The notes under the pieces: model-generated | The model's database searches: none | What the model saw: only the letters and a program-made list of their open reading frames with translations | Told to the model about the DNA's origin: nothing | Part shown: positions 39,473-51,864 of the stretch, in pieces | Layout: the number at the start of each line of letters is the position of its first letter | Numbering within the stretch: the stretch's first letter is position 1 | Origin: Artemia franciscana | Lineage: Eukaryota; Arthropoda; Branchiopoda; Anostraca; Artemiidae | Assembly (NCBI RefSeq): GCF_032884065.1 | Contig: NC_088868.1 | Coordinates: 2,351,043-2,415,042 of the forward strand | Reading direction: 5' to 3' | Length of the DNA stretch: 64,000 bases | Made by a program: the position numbers and the translations under genes

Positions 39473-39649
39473 TGGTTGGCTAGTAGGAGGTCCTTGCATT
39501 CTAATGATCACTGGTTGGTTGTTCATCTGTGAAGTATTTTGTATGATAAATTGCGATGTTTGCTGCATTGGAGAAGTCAGAATTACAGCCTGATTAGAGT
39601 CTTGCTTTGGCTGTGTTATAACTTGTTCTGTGCCAAGACTTGTGTTCAC
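39473..39649 (-). CDS. Asx: Asx, internal exon (Gln-rich)
   Basis: Acceptor CATTGTGCAG and donor GTAAGTGT define 177 nt, exactly 59 codons in phase 0. The peptide starts VNTSLGTEQVITQPKQDSNQ and ends RMQGPPTSQP. It is rich in Gln, Ser, Thr and Pro, like the disordered middle of Asx proteins, and has no domain of its own. Assignment to Asx rests on strand, phase and position between better-recognised exons. Confidence 0.6.
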
Positions 39650-39679
39650 CTGCACAATGAAGAATTTGTATTAAATTAG

Positions 39680-40140
39680 ATTTACATACACTACCACTAT
39701 TACTACTAACAACAAACTGGATCTCCAAGCCACCAGAGGTTAGTAAAAAATTTTCTAAAAAGTTTCGTGAGAGAAAAGCGATAATCAAGATTTTGCCCCG
39801 GGCGCAAAAGAGGCCAGAACCACCATGGTTTCGCCCCGCATAGAAGGGCAAAAGCAAAATCTTTGACAATTTGCCAACCTTCATCCGTAAAATATGACAC
39901 AGCCAAAAAGCACAATTTTTGGCAATCTGCCATCCTTCATCCGTAAAACATGATGCAGCCAAAAAGCCAAATCTTTGGCAATCTGCCATCCTTCATGTTT
40001 AAAACGTGGCACAACCTTCCTAACACTTCTTTCGTTATAGCCTTAGACGCAGAATCGAAACAGGGTTTTCATTCAGCTTACCTTTCAAGAATCTTTTTCA
40101 ACTTTTGGAAACACTCAGGTTTCAGACACATACTTGACCA
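39680..40140 (-). mobile_element. LINE 3' end (family B), truncated
   Basis: The tail read on minus is a TAGTAGTAATAG repeat preceded by GTTGTTAGT. The same tail with CAACTCACnnCnGCAC and AAGCCACCTGA occurs at 50940, 61625 and 62549. The last of these carries an RT fragment further on, so these are 3' ends of one LINE family. Inside is a locally repeated ~60-bp piece, AATCTGCCATCCTTCATC. It ends about 35 bp upstream of an Asx exon. Confidence 0.65.
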
Positions 40141-40329
40141 TTGTCAAATATATTATATATATTTAATAATAAAAATTGTTAATAGATTTTTAATACAGTT
40201 ATTGTATTTGAAATAATGTCACAACTTAACCATGTTGAATCTTCGTTGATTGTAGTGCTAGTCCATAGGACTAAAACACATTATCAATGAAGCTTATTGT
40301 TTGTTTAGTCATTCAGACGATTATATTCA

Positions 40330-40660
40330 AATATATTCAACAACCTTTGGTCAATTCCCCTGGAAAGCATCTCCTGGTTTTCAAGATATACTTCCTATAT
40401 AAGGATATCCTATGACCCTCTAGCCTTACCAAGGACTGAATCCGTTTAGTCAATTCTCCTTGAAAGCATCGCCTGGCTTACAAGACATACTCCCTATTTC
40501 AGGATATCCTTTGAGCCTCTAGCCTTACCAAGGACTGAATCCGTTTAGTCAATTCCCCTTGAAAGCATCTCCTGGTTTTGATGACATACTTCTTATTTTA
40601 GGATATCCTTTGAGCCTCTAGCCTTGCCAAGGACTGAATCCGTTTAGACAAGAACCATGG
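40330..40660. repeat. ~100-bp tandem repeat x 3
   Basis: Repeated block with GGACTGAATCCGTTTAGTCA near 40432, 40532 and 40630, and GAAAGCATCTCCTGG in each unit. It lies in the Asx intron. The segment 40660-41080 has no repeated unit and no convincing gene. Confidence 0.85.
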
Positions 40661-41079
40661 AACAATATTTCAGCAATAAATATTGACAACCCGAGAAAAA
40701 CGTCATACATCCTATGCTAGAACTTGGGTCTTAAAGCAAACGAAAAACCTGCATGAAGACACAGTATTCCCAAACCCACGTCCCAAAACCCTATTCCCAA
40801 ACCCCCTTACAGCAGACTTTAGGCTGCACCAAGAACGATTAGGAGGACGATCCAAGCAGCATGAACGAACAAGAGGATAAATCAAGAACGCACAAAGGGT
40901 GTATAAATACAGTTTAGGGGAGACTTTTTATATTTAGTTCAGCTATAACTGGCGGGTGTATTAACAGTCGTACCGGTTCTAGTTATACACCCCTTTATAA
41001 CAAAAAATTCAACTATGGGGAATTGAACACGAACAACCAAAAAATGTCTGTTCGTATCAGTGTTTTTCTACTTTTTTGG

Positions 41080-44000
41080 CTTTATTTCCATTTCAGCCTT
41101 TTTACTGTTTAAAAATCATTTTTTAATGAATTTCAACTATGTTTATCGTCTGGTAGCTTGAGCTTTTTAAATTTCTGCTTATGTGACTTTTTGTAGCTCC
41201 TTTTCACTGTTTAAAATCATTTTCTAATTGATTTTCGTCCGGCAGCTTGAGCTTTTTAAATTTCTGCTTATGTGACTTTCTGTAGCTCCTTTTCACTGTT
41301 TAAAATCATTTTCTAATTGATTTTCGTCCGGCAGCTTGAGCTTTTTAAATTTCTGCTTATGTGATTTTTTGTAGTTCCTTTTTACTGTTTAAAATCATTT
41401 TCTAATTGATTTTCGTCCGACAGCTTGAGCTTTTTAAATTTCTGCTTATGTGACTTTCTGTAGCTCCTTTTCACTGTTTAAAATCATTTTCTAATTGATT
41501 TTCGTCCGGCAGCTTGAGCTTTTTAAATTTCTGCTTATGTGACTTTTTGTAGCTCCTTTTCACTGTTTAAAATCATTTTCTAATTGATTTTCGTCCGACA
41601 GCTTGAGCTTTTTAAATTTCTGCTTATGTGACTTTCTGTAGCTCCTTTTCACTATTTAAAATCATTTTCTAATTGATTTTCGTCCGGCAGCTTGAGCTTT
41701 TTTAAATTTCTGCTTATGTGACTTTTTTGTAGCTCCTTTTCACTGTTTAATATCATTTTCTAATTGATTTTCGTCCGGCAGCTTGAGCTTTTTAAATTTC
41801 TGCTTATGTGACTTTTTGTAGCTCCTTTTCACTGTTTAATATCATTTTCTAATTGATTTTCGTCCGGCAGCTTGAGCTTTTTAAATTTCTGCTTATGTGA
41901 CTTTTTGTAGCTCCTTTTCACTGTTTAAAATCATTTTCTAATTGATTTTCGTCCGGCAGCTTGAGCTTTTTACATTTCTGCTTATGAGACTTTTTGTAGC
42001 TCCTTTTCACTGTTTAAAATCATTTTCTAATTGATTTTCGTCCGGCAGCTTGAGCTTTTTAAATTTCTGCTTATGTCACTTTTTGTAGCTCCTTTTCACT
42101 GTTTAATATCATTTTCTAATTGATTTTCGTCCGGCAGCTTGAGCTTTTTAAATTTCTGCTTATGTGACTTTTTGTAGCTCCTTTTCACTGTTTAAAATCA
42201 TTTTCTAATTGATTGCTTATGTGACTTTTTGTAGCTCCTTTTCACTGTTTAAAATCATTTTCTAATTGATTTTCGTCCGGCAGCTTGAGCTTTTTAAATT
42301 TCTGCTTATGTGATTTTTTGTAGTTCCTTTTTACTGTTAAAAATCATTTTCTAATTGATTTTCAACTATGTTTTCGTCTGGTTGCTTGAGCTTTTTAAAT
42401 TTCTGCTTATGTGACTTTTTGTAGCTCCTTTTCACTGTTTAAAATCATTTTCTAATTGATTTTCGTCCGGCAGCTTGAGCTTTTTAAATTTCTGCTTATG
42501 TGATTTTTTGTAGTTCCTTTTTACTGTTTAAAATCATTTTCTAATTGATTTTCAACTATGTTTTTCGTCTGGTTGCTTGAGCTTTTTAAATTTCTGCTTA
42601 TGTGACTTTTTGTAGCTCCTTTTCACTGTTTAAAATCATTTTCTAATTGATTTTCGTCCGGCAGCTTGAGCTTTTTAAATTTCTGCTTATGTGATTTTTT
42701 GTAGTTCCTTTTTACTGTTTAAAATCATTTTCTAATTGATTTTCAACTATGTTTTTCGGCTGGTTGCTTGAGCTTTTTAAATTTCTGCTTATGTGACTTT
42801 CTGTAGCTCCTTTTCACTGTTTAAAATCATTTTCTAATTGATTTTCGTCCGGCAGCTTGAGCTTTTTAAATTTCTGCGTATGTGACTTTTTGTAGCTCCT
42901 TTTCACTGTTTTAAATCATTTTCTAATTGATTTTCGTCCGACAGCTTGAGCTTTTTAAATTTCTGCTTATGTGACTTTTTGTAGCTCCTTTTCACTGTTT
43001 AATATCATTTTCTAATTGATTTTCGTCCGGCAGCTTGAGCTTTTTAAATTTCTGCTTATGTGACTTTTTGTAGCTCCTTTTCACTGTTTAAAATCATTTT
43101 CTAATTGATTTTCGTCCGGCAGCTTGAGCTTTTTAAATTTCTGCTTATGTGACTTTTTGTAGCTCCTTTTCACTGTTTAAAATCATTTTCTAATTGATTT
43201 TCGTCCGGCAGCTTGAGCTTTTTAAATTTCTGCTTATGTGATTTTTTGTAGTTCCTTTTTACTGTTTAAAATCATTTTCTAATTGATTTTCAACTATGTT
43301 TTTCGTCTGGTTGCTTGAGCTTTTTAAATTTCTGCTTATGTGACTTTTTGTAGCTCCTTTTCACTGTTTAAAATCATTTTCTAATTGATTTTCGTCCGGC
43401 AGCTTGAGCTTTTTAAATTTCTGCTTATGTGATTTTTTGTAGTTCCTTTTTACTGTTTAAAATCATTTTCTAATTGATTTTCAACTATGTTTTTCGTCTG
43501 GTTGCTTGAGCTTTTTAAATTTCTGCTTATGTGACTTTTTGTAGCTCCTTTTCACTGTTTAAAATCATTTTCTAATTGATTTTTGTCCGGCAGCTTGAGC
43601 TTTTTAAATTTCTGCTTATGTGATTTTCTGTAGTTCCTTTTTACTGTTTAAAATCATTTTCTAATTGATTTTCAACTATGTTTTTCGTCTGGTTGCTTGA
43701 GCTTTTTAAATTTCTGCTTATGTGACTTTCTGTAGCTCCTTTTCACTGTTTAAAATCATTTTCTAATTGATTTTCGTCCGGCAGCTTGAGCTTTTTAAAT
43801 TTCTGCTTATGTGACTTTTTGTAGCTCCTTTTCACTGTTTAAAATCATTTTCTAATTGATTTTCGTCCGACAGCTTGAGCTTTTTAAATTTCTGCTTATG
43901 AGACTTTCTGTAGCTCCTTTTCACTGTTTAAAATCATTTTCTAATTGATTTTCGTCCGGCAGCTTGAGCTTTTAAAATTTCTGCTTATGTGACTTTTTGT

Positions 44001-44735
44001 AGCTCCTTTTCACTGTTTATTATCATTGTCTAATTGATTTTCGTCCGGCAGCTTGAGCTTTTTAAATTTCTGCTTATGTGACTTTTTGTAGCTCCTTTTC
44101 ACTGTTTAATATCATTATCTAATTGATTTTCGTCCGGCAGCTTGAGCTTTTTAAATTTCTGCTTATGTGACTTTTTGTAGCTCCTTTTCACTGTTTAAAA
44201 TCATTTTCTAATTGATTTTCCTCCGGCAGCTTGAGCTTTTTAAATTTCTGCTTATGTGACTTTTTGTAGCTCCTTTTCACTGTTTAAAATCATTTTCTAA
44301 TTGATTTTCGTCCGGCAGCTTGAGCTTTTTAAATTTCTGCTTATGTGACTTTTTGTAGCTCCTTTTCACTGTTTAAAATCATTTTCTAATTGATTTTCGT
44401 CCGGCAGCTCGAGCTTTTTAAATTTCTGCTTATGTGACTTTTTGTAGCTCCTTTTCACTGTTTAAAATCATTTTCTAATTGATTTTCGTCCGGCAGCTTG
44501 AGCTTTTTAAATTTCTGCTTATGTGACTTTTTGTAGCTCCTTTTCACTGTTTAAAATCATTTTCTAATTGATTTTCGTCCGGCAGCTTGAGCTTTTTAAA
44601 TTTCTGCTTATGTGATTTTTTGTAGTTCCTTTTTACTGTTTAAAATCATTTTCTAATTGATTTTCAACTATGTTTTTCGTCTGGTTGCTTGAGCTTTTTA
44701 AATTTCTGCTTATGTGACTTAATGTAGTTCCCTTT
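41080..44735. repeat. 89-bp satellite array, ~3.65 kb, two unit types
   Basis: The basic unit contains GGCAGCTTGAGCTTTTTAAA, TTTCTGCTTATGTGACTTTT and CACTGTTTAAAATCATTTTC; adjacent units are 89 bp apart. About 40 units are present. A second type replaces GTCCGGCAG with CAACTATGTTTTTCGTCTGG plus TTG and is about 10-12 bp longer. In 42.3-43.7 kb it often alternates with the basic type, giving a ~190-bp higher-order period. There are no open frames. It lies in the Asx intron between exons at 39.6 and 46.2 kb. Confidence 0.95.
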
Positions 44736-45043
44736 TATATACTGGAATGCGTAAATTCGACATGTTTTTTTTTTCTTGTAATCAAAATAGGCTTATATCC
44801 ATATTTTCATCAATAAAATTGTTATCTGATTTTTTCACAGGTGAGAGAAATTCACTCTCAGAGGATTAGGCATACGAAAAAAGAAAAACGAGCCATATGT
44901 GACAGTATGGTAGACAATCTTGCAATAATTTGCGAGGGTCAGGGAGGGGTCACCACAGCTTGCACCTTTCAATGGTTCTCCCGTTGTATCAGAGCGATAC
45001 AACGCTGAGTTTGAGCGATACAAAGTTACTGAGCGATACAACG

Positions 45044-45077
45044 CTCAGTTTGAGGTTCTTTCGAACCTCAAACTGAG
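45044..45077. repeat. perfect 15-bp hairpin
   Basis: CTCAGTTTGAGGTTC faces its exact complement across TTTC. The left arm is also part of a local repeat of GAGCGATACAAnnnT units (44990-45045). It lies within an Asx intron. The remainder of 44736-45590 shows nothing recognised. Confidence 0.85.
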
Positions 45078-45589
45078 AATTCAAAACTTTATTGAGCTAG
45101 TACACAGTATGAATTCTTTTGGAGGGGGGGGGGTATCAAATACGTATTATATTGCAATTTTGTATGATTTGAAATTTCATGATATTTTAGGAGGTGATAC
45201 GCCTTAAGAGACGCGCCGGAAAACTCAAATTTTAAAATCAATTCTCCGAGTTGCCTTTTTTGCCAGTAAGATTATTTTTAGTAAATATGAAAGAAGAAAG
45301 AAAACAAGGAGCCATTTAAACCATTGATATCAATATTTATACCGTGAAGACTGTGACATTTATTCATTTATTTTCTTAAGAATCAAGGAGTATGTACAAC
45401 AAACAAATGAAATGGCAAAAATACTTCAATAAATGAAACAAAGCAACGATTTACAATAGAGTTAAAAATATAATTGAATAAGTACGTAAAAAAATTATTT
45501 ATATTCTGGAAAAAAGGTTATGCATAAAGAATAATTTCAGACTTGAAGTAAAAAATTTATAGCTCAATCTTAGATAATTCCAACGGCTC

Positions 45590-45980
45590 TTTAATTTTAA
45601 ATGTCAAAACTAATTCAACGTTACCAAAGCAAATAGGGTAAAAAGCAAAAATTTAGAGTTTTAAATGTCGAAACTACTTCAATGTTACCAAAACAAACAG
45701 GGAAAAAAGCAAAAATTGACAAATTAAATGTCAAAACTAATTCAATGTTACCAAAACAAATAGAGAAAAAAGCAAAAATCTACAAAGTTAAATGTTGAAA
45801 CTATTTCAGTGTTGCCAAAACAAATAGGGAAAAAATCAAAAATTTACAATTTCAAATGTCGAAATTATTTCAATGTTACCAAAACAAATAGGCAAAAAAG
45901 CAAAAATTTTAAATTTTGAATGTCAAAATTATTTCAATTTTACCAAAACAAATAGGGAAAAAAGTAAAAAATTTACAATA
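45590..45980. repeat. 64-bp tandem repeat x 6
   Basis: TTACCAAAACAAATAGGGAA recurs near 45621, 45685, 45748, 45812, 45875 and 45939 with moderate divergence. It lies in the Asx intron. Poly-A and poly-T runs follow at about 46080-46098 and 46119-46134. Confidence 0.9.
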
Positions 45981-46246
45981 TTTAAAATATTTGAAAGAAA
46001 ATGTGAATTAAAGACAAATCGCAGATTTATAATTTCAAAAAAGAAGAAGAGGATAGAGAACATACGGGAGAGCAATTGCAAAAAAAAAAAAAAAAAAAAT
46101 CACGACGATAGATACTATTTTTTTTTTTTTTTTTGAATATTTAGGATCGACACCAAATCTTGAGCTGAAGCACGAGTATCAAAAACCGGAAAGTTTATTA
46201 CATAGCGTTGCATGTAGCAATAGATTCAAGAAAAGAAGAAATTTAC

Positions 46247-46486
46247 CTGCAAAATTTTAAGGGCTCCATCTTGCATAACCCCAACTAGAGGCGCTGTAGT
46301 AATCATAGGTCGCGTCTGGTTAGGAATTAACAGAGGTGCAGAAGTTCCATGAACCAAAGTTGAGCTGGAGGAAGCACCAAGTATTTGAACAACACTGGAC
46401 TCAGCTTGTGGGACGGAATTTAATACAATTATATTTACTTTATCGGTAGATTGGGCTTCACTGGTAGATGGCATCGACGTCTGGAT
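46247..46486 (-). CDS. Asx: Asx, internal exon
   Basis: Acceptor CATATTCTAG and donor GTAAATTT define 240 nt, exactly 80 codons in phase 0. The peptide starts IQTSMPSTSEAQSTDKVNII and ends LVGVMQDGALKILQ. It is rich in Ser, Thr and Val with no known domain, as in the disordered central part of Asx. Phase agreement with the four other exons supports joining them. Confidence 0.6.
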
Positions 46487-46556
46487 CTAGAATATGGTAG
46501 TTCTATATATATGAGAATTATTAACTTGTTTAAGAATAGTCCATTCCATAATGAAA

Positions 46557-46685
46557 GTCAATTGTGTGACTTTGTAAGCTCAGTCATGGTCGACCCAGTT
46601 CCAAATAAGTACCTAGAGAAATTTGCATTAGGTAAACAGAGAGGGTGTGCGAGAGCTCACAATAGCAGGCCCCAGTCCACCATTA
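46557..46685 (-). mobile_element. diverged partial SINE (same family as 51538-51864)
   Basis: GACTTTGTAAGCTCAGTCAT, GTCGACCCAGTTCCAAATAA, GTACCTAGAGAAAT and AGGGTGTGCGAGAGC match, in order, the body of the SINE at 51538-51864. This copy is read along the plus strand, so it has the opposite orientation to that copy; the strand given here follows the host gene only. The tRNA head is missing. Confidence 0.6.
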
Positions 46686-46729
46686 CAATTTCTGAATAAA
46701 GGGTTAGTAACGAAAATCAGCAGTGCCGG

Positions 46730-46915
46730 TTTAGGTTGTGCAGTCTGGTGCTACACCCTTCATTTTTTTTCGCATTTTGTTTTTAAATTATGCAGTCTGG
46801 TGCTGCACCCTTCATTTTTTCTTTTTTTTTTAGGTTGTACAATCTGGTGCTACACCCTTCATTTTTTTCGCAGTTTTTTTTAGGTTGTGCAGTCAGGTGC
46901 TACACCCTTCATTTC
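46730..46915. repeat. ~53-bp tandem repeat x 4
   Basis: TTGTGCAGTCTGGTGCTACA followed by CCCTTCATTTTTT recurs four times. It lies in the Asx intron. Confidence 0.85.
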
Positions 46916-49515
46916 TTTTCTCAGTTTCACAAATTCCCATTTTTTAGAAATTTCTTTTAGAAAAATGAACTAATACTAGAATGCAAATATTCAACATAAC
47001 TTTAAACTTTTATTTATAAATTTCAAATACTGTCATTACTTTTTTCTTCTTCTCGAAAATCTCCTTTGATATAAAATTAGAATTTGTCATTCTACACTGC
47101 TGCACGATTCTTTGGAGCCAAAGCCTATATAGACTTGCGCAGACTCATAATTTGCTCATGGAAGGATTTCAACACACATCTTTAGACTATGCGTTGACCA
47201 CCGGCGCTCTCACAGCCAATCAGCGCGGAAAGATCTTGGCTCCATTCTGGGAGTAGCTCTATTCCGCCAATCAGCGCAGAAAGATCTTGTCTCTATCGTC
47301 AATGTTGTGACGATAGCTGTATTGCTTTTGAAAAATGTTTACGCAACTGGTGTCTATACAGGGTGTGGTCAGACTAATATAGGCTGTGGTCTATATAGAT
47401 CTATATATATAATATAGATCTAATATAGGCTGTGAATAATAGGCTGTGGTCTATAGACCGTCAGACTAACATCCCTGCATTAGTTCGTCATTTAACAGCT
47501 TAAAATATAACTTCGAGACTCGTTCTGTTATTAAAATAGAGGTTAGAAATAGTCACATCAACAGCAATGCCAAAAAAAAAAAAAGAAATCGAGCGCCTGC
47601 TTTTCGTAGTCACAAAGTATCCTTTAACCCGATTTAATTTTGGCGTAAAACGAAAGAGTCTTTATTAAGATTAATTTTCGAAGTGAAGTGATTATACTTA
47701 CTTATTTTATATTAATTTATTTTTAATCTATCCACAAATTCCATTTATTAAATTATTGATAATCAAAAATGTATAGAAAAATTCAGTTTCATTAGTGTTG
47801 ATGTTGAGTAGAATCTTCCAAATGACAAGTTATAATAAAATATTCTTCATTTTCTTCTTGAATATATTGACGTAAATACGAAAGGCGGGTTCATTCACTC
47901 ATTTGTAATATGGATGCAGCTTTCCCTCATTACTTAATAGCAAAAGAGGAGTGAAGCTATCTTGGCTGTAAGGTACAGATAGGTAAATACCGAAACGGAT
48001 TCATTCCCCTTATTGGTAATAGGACTGTAGCTCTCCTTCATTTTCAGATAGCAAAAGAGGGGAGACGCCATCTTGGCTGTAACTATTTTAATTTTTGATA
48101 TTTTTCCCCCAAAAAGTTTGGTATTCCTCTGTCAACAGAGGAGGTAGTGAACGACATCTCATGTTTTCAAAAGACAGTATAGATATCAGGGTATGGTCGA
48201 TTCAGACAAATCAAACGTTAATAGACCAGAATAAATTAATAATCAAACACCAAACTTCTCCATCATATCCAAAGGGCGCTCAAATCAAACTCTCAGGAGT
48301 TTGACTCTTTCTCGCAACTCTACTTTTTAAAACAATAAAAAACCCTAGCGTAAAAAGTGAGGCGTTGCGGATGGGACCTCTTTCATACACGGAATAATTT
48401 CTGTTCGTTTTAAGTTTAATGTCACTCCTTACTTGCAGTTTAATTTCAGAACGTTTTTGAATTAATGCATGTTTTGATTTTGGCTCACCGCACATGAATA
48501 ATTAAAACAAAATTTGCATATTGATTTTTTACTCTTTGAAATCAAACACAAAACTTCTCCATCATCTCTAAAGGGCACTCAAATCAAAATAAGGATTAAA
48601 TGAAAGTGATGGTGTTTCTTAGTCTTTTAAATGAAAGTGCCAATGATAGGCCTTTCTTTTGATTTTTATTAGACTTTTTCCCAAGCTATTACTATTTCAA
48701 TAAATCAGGGATAATTTACAGCTATTTTTAACCTTTAAGGCTCAATAAAGCATTTCATGACAGTCGCGAAATAGACACAATTGTCACATCAATTATACTT
48801 GTACCAGACTCCAAAATTACTGCTTTTTTGCAATACAGCTGCGGCCAAAGGAAAAATAGAGCAGGCCATAAAAAAGCTGCAGGAAATTCAAAGTTTTTTT
48901 TTTTTTTGTAACCTCTGGGCCTCCCTAATATTTAAAACATTTTCCACTATCAAAAAAAAAAAATTGTAAGCTCAAAATCTGGATTTCAAATCAAACGGTC
49001 CACATACAATTTAGCTCATGAAAAATGATGTTCTATTACAATCGAGACAATGAGTTTGTTATCTGGATTGCGAATTAAACAACTGTACTCAAAAGGAAAA
49101 TCGTAATTTCGGATTGTGGATTTTGCCGTTTCATGAGTCATGGTAATTGACTTCATGGGCCATGGATTGCGGGTCTTTGCTGTTCCACGGTTTACGGTTT
49201 GACAATCCAGTTGTATAAACCGTGTTTCTAACTTCTTTGTTCTATTGGTAATCCTGAAATTTTTTTCAACAATGTGATCTATCAGTGGAAAATGTTTCGA
49301 ATCAGGTTTAAATGAATTCAGTTATTTGTTAAAAGTTTTAAGTTCGTTTGGCTTTTCATTCTATTTTCTTTTTTGTTCTTTTCTTTCTATTATTCCCAGA
49401 CCATATACTATGTCATGGCGATTGCAACCGCAAGCCTTTTGAGGCGTGTACATTAGAGCACTCTCCCACTTTACTTCACCCTGTTCGAGACTTTTTACTC
49501 CCTCCCATCAAAGTT
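46916..49515. other. Asx intron with small duplications and a family-A fragment
   Basis: A ~115-bp duplication (ATAGCAAAAGAGGnGn and ATCTTGGCTGTAA) spans about 47900-48085. AACTTCTCCATCAT with flanks occurs at 48253 and 48552. Around 48340-48500, GAATAATTTCTGTTCGTTTT and CACTCCTTACTTGCAGTTTA match dispersed repeat family A. No exon is recognised. Confidence 0.55.
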
Positions 49516-49519
49516 CCGT

Positions 49520-49880
49520 TTTTTTACGGCCTCTTCTTCTCATATTGAAAATGTCTTATTTTTCCTTTGGCCGCAGCTTTATTGCAAAAAAGCACTTTGA
49601 ATTTCCTATAGCTTTTTTATGGCCTCTTCTTCTCATGTTGAGGATTTCCTATTTTTCCTTTGGCCACAGCTGTATATAAAAAAAAAACAAGTTGAATTTC
49701 CTGCAGCTTTTTTATGGCCTCTTCTTCTCATATTGAGGATGTCCTATTTTTCCTTTGGCCACAGCTTTATTGCAAAAAAGCACTTTGAATTTCCAGCAGC
49801 TTTTTTATGGCCTCTTCTTCTCATGTTGAGGATGTCCTATTTTTCCTTTGGCCACAGCTGGTTACAAAGAATACGTATCA
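49520..49880. repeat. 93-bp tandem repeat x 4
   Basis: ATGGCCTCTTCTTCTCATnT recurs at about 49525, 49619, 49712 and 49806. Because 93 is divisible by 3, a plus-strand frame stays open across copies; the peptide is hydrophobic and unlike any domain I know. It lies in the Asx intron. Confidence 0.9.
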
Positions 49881-50210
49881 AGAATAAAAAAAAGTGCTTG
49901 TTTAGCGTTGTTTATTGAAAAGCACAATTAATGTAGCATCTTTAATCTGTTTTTATTCACAATGTTTTCAATATCTAGTTAACCTGGAAATTGAAAATTA
50001 CTCTCAGGAATTTGCTAAGGAGTTACATACTTCATAAATTCGTTTCAACGACATTTCCAAACTGTTTCTTAAATATCACAATCTGAAACTAAACATATTT
50101 TTGCAGCAAATATTTTTTTTTTCATCTTTCATATTTTCATATTTTTCAGCAAATATTTCAACTTTTATGAGAAATCCTCCAGCCATAAGATGAAAAAGCA
50201 GACCTGTGAA

Positions 50211-50211
<1 letters not shown>

Positions 50212-50290
<79 letters not shown>
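50212..50290. repeat. ~79-nt poly(A) tract
   Basis: An uninterrupted A run, the longest homopolymer in the window. No retrotransposed body is evident on its left, so a processed-copy origin is not shown. The surrounding 49881-50657 is AT-rich intron. Confidence 0.9.
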
Positions 50291-50293
<3 letters not shown>

Positions 50294-50657
50294 AAGTGGC
50301 TCGTTAGCAATCAATAAATTTATAAATATATATTTGTATAAATTTACATAAAAAGAAATATTTAAATATAAATAAATATATTAAAATAAAAGGTATATTT
50401 ATAAATCACAATATTTATGAAATATGTAGATTATATAATAAACAACATTTAATAAATTATAATTAGATTTAAACAAATATACAAATGACATAATCACATT
50501 TTATAAAAAGATTTTGTTTATTTCCATATTTTTATATTTATTAGCACATTCTTAATGTCTCTGAAAAGGATTTATTCAACTTTTTGAACGCTTTATTGGC
50601 CTTATGGTTCTCTGCCCCCCCCCCCTCATGGAAAGATTGCTAATGACATAAACTTAC

Positions 50658-50900
50658 TTGTAATAGCCTTGGCTGTTGTTGGACTGGTGTTGGTGCCAAT
50701 TCCCTTGGGGCCTGATTAAGGACAGTTACTTGAGACGTGATTTGAGGCTGAGACTCACTTCTAGGTGGCAGAGAGAGGACTATGGGAGTTTGACTTTGTT
50801 GGACTAAAATACCACCAGGGCCAACAATGACTGGAGTGGCGGCAGATTGTGGCAGTGAAGAAGATATAGAAACTTCTGTTGTTATAGCACGCTGCCTTGG
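50658..50900 (-). CDS. Asx: Asx, internal exon
   Basis: Acceptor CATATAAATCAG and donor GTAAGTTT define 243 nt, exactly 81 codons in phase 0. The peptide starts PRQRAITTEVSISSSLPQSA, continues TPVIVGPGGILVQQSQTPIV and ends TPVQQQPRLLQ. The composition (Gln, Pro, Ser) fits the disordered middle of Asx. It was found by reading between splice sites; there is no internal start codon. Confidence 0.65.
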
Positions 50901-50939
50901 CTGATTTATATGAAAAATAAGTATACATAAATAAAATCA

Positions 50940-51095
50940 AGTATACATAAATAGTTACTATTACTACTACTGCTAACAACTCACAGCAGCACCAAGCCAC
51001 CTGAGGCCAGTATACTTATGCAAGCTCCTCTTCCACCCCGAGAGCAGTTACAATAATACAAACACAACAATTAGGAACTTCCAATACACAAAATG
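50940..51095 (-). mobile_element. LINE 3' end (family B), short
   Basis: On plus it reads ACTATTACTACTACTGCTAA, CAACTCACAGCAGCACCAAG and CCACCTGAGG, the tail shared with 39680, 61625 and 62549. Only about 150 bp is present. It ends about 40 bp upstream of an Asx splice acceptor. Confidence 0.65.
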
Positions 51096-51537
51096 TGCTG
51101 GCTCAAAAATTGGACTTTTTGAACCAAGATTTTGTAACTTTCAGTGTGAGGTCCTTTCGTCGTTTTAATGAAGATATTTGGAAAAAGTTTGCAATATGGA
51201 TGCTGAGGTTTGATATAATATGGTATAATATGGTTAGATCAAATATGGATGCCGGACAGTTGAACAGACAGATAGATAGATGGACAGATAGATTTAAATT
51301 TATTCAACAACAGCACATTAAATTTAAATTATAGAGTTAGTTACATCATCATATATCCCCTCCCCCTAGTTACCCTCTAATTGCGGAAATAAGTAAAGTG
51401 CATAGAAATAGCTGAATTCAGTACTATTTATGGCTTGCAGGATTTATTAATACTAAAAACGAAAAGCTGTCGATTCTAATCCGGCAATAACAACAGGAAT
51501 AATGCAAAGTCCTACCAATAATCGGGAATTATTATAA

Positions 51538-51864
51538 GAAAAGGTAGATAAAGGATACGGCATTTGACTTTACAGTCCGTACCGGCGGTGCTGATCTCCG
51601 TTTCTTGGCCCTTCAGCCAGGAAGTGCAATGGGGAGGGTTGGGGGCCAGCCATCCTGTGCTTTCGCACACCCTTCCTGTTTACCTTCCCCAGATTTCTCC
51701 AGGTACCCATTTAGAGCTGGGTCGACTCTGGCTAAGCTTACAGAGTCACGCCACTGACCCCCATCCCAAACTGAAGAATTGGGTACACTGGGATTCGAAC
51801 CCGCGTCCTCCCAGACAAAGGATCTCGAATCCAGCGTACCAACCCACTCAACCAGGACGGCTCC
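51538..51864 (-). mobile_element. tRNA-derived SINE, complete, with 11-bp target duplication
   Basis: A perfect AATTATTATAA repeat lies at 51527-51537 and 51865-51875. On minus the head reads GGAGCCGTCCTGGTTGAGTG (A box) ... GGGTTCGAATCCC (a perfect B box), like a tRNA with a long variable arm. A GC-rich body follows, with a CAGTGTACCCAATTC start and ACGGAGATCAGCACCGCCGG near its end, then a short unique tail. The body is probably a conserved SINE domain; I do not assign it to a named superfamily. Confidence 0.9.

Noticed and set aside
39594..39989. 131-codon minus-strand frame (MADCQRFGFLAASC...)
   Set aside because: It lies across an intron/LINE 3' end and repeats its own ~60-bp unit; the real coding sequence here is the exon 39473-39649.
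49348..49918. Hydrophobic plus-strand frames over the 93-bp repeat
   Set aside because: The unit is a multiple of three, which keeps any stop-free frame open; the peptide has no credible membrane-protein pattern beyond the repeat.
50212..50290. Poly(A) as the tail of a processed gene copy
   Set aside because: No retrocopied exon sequence or target duplication was found beside it.
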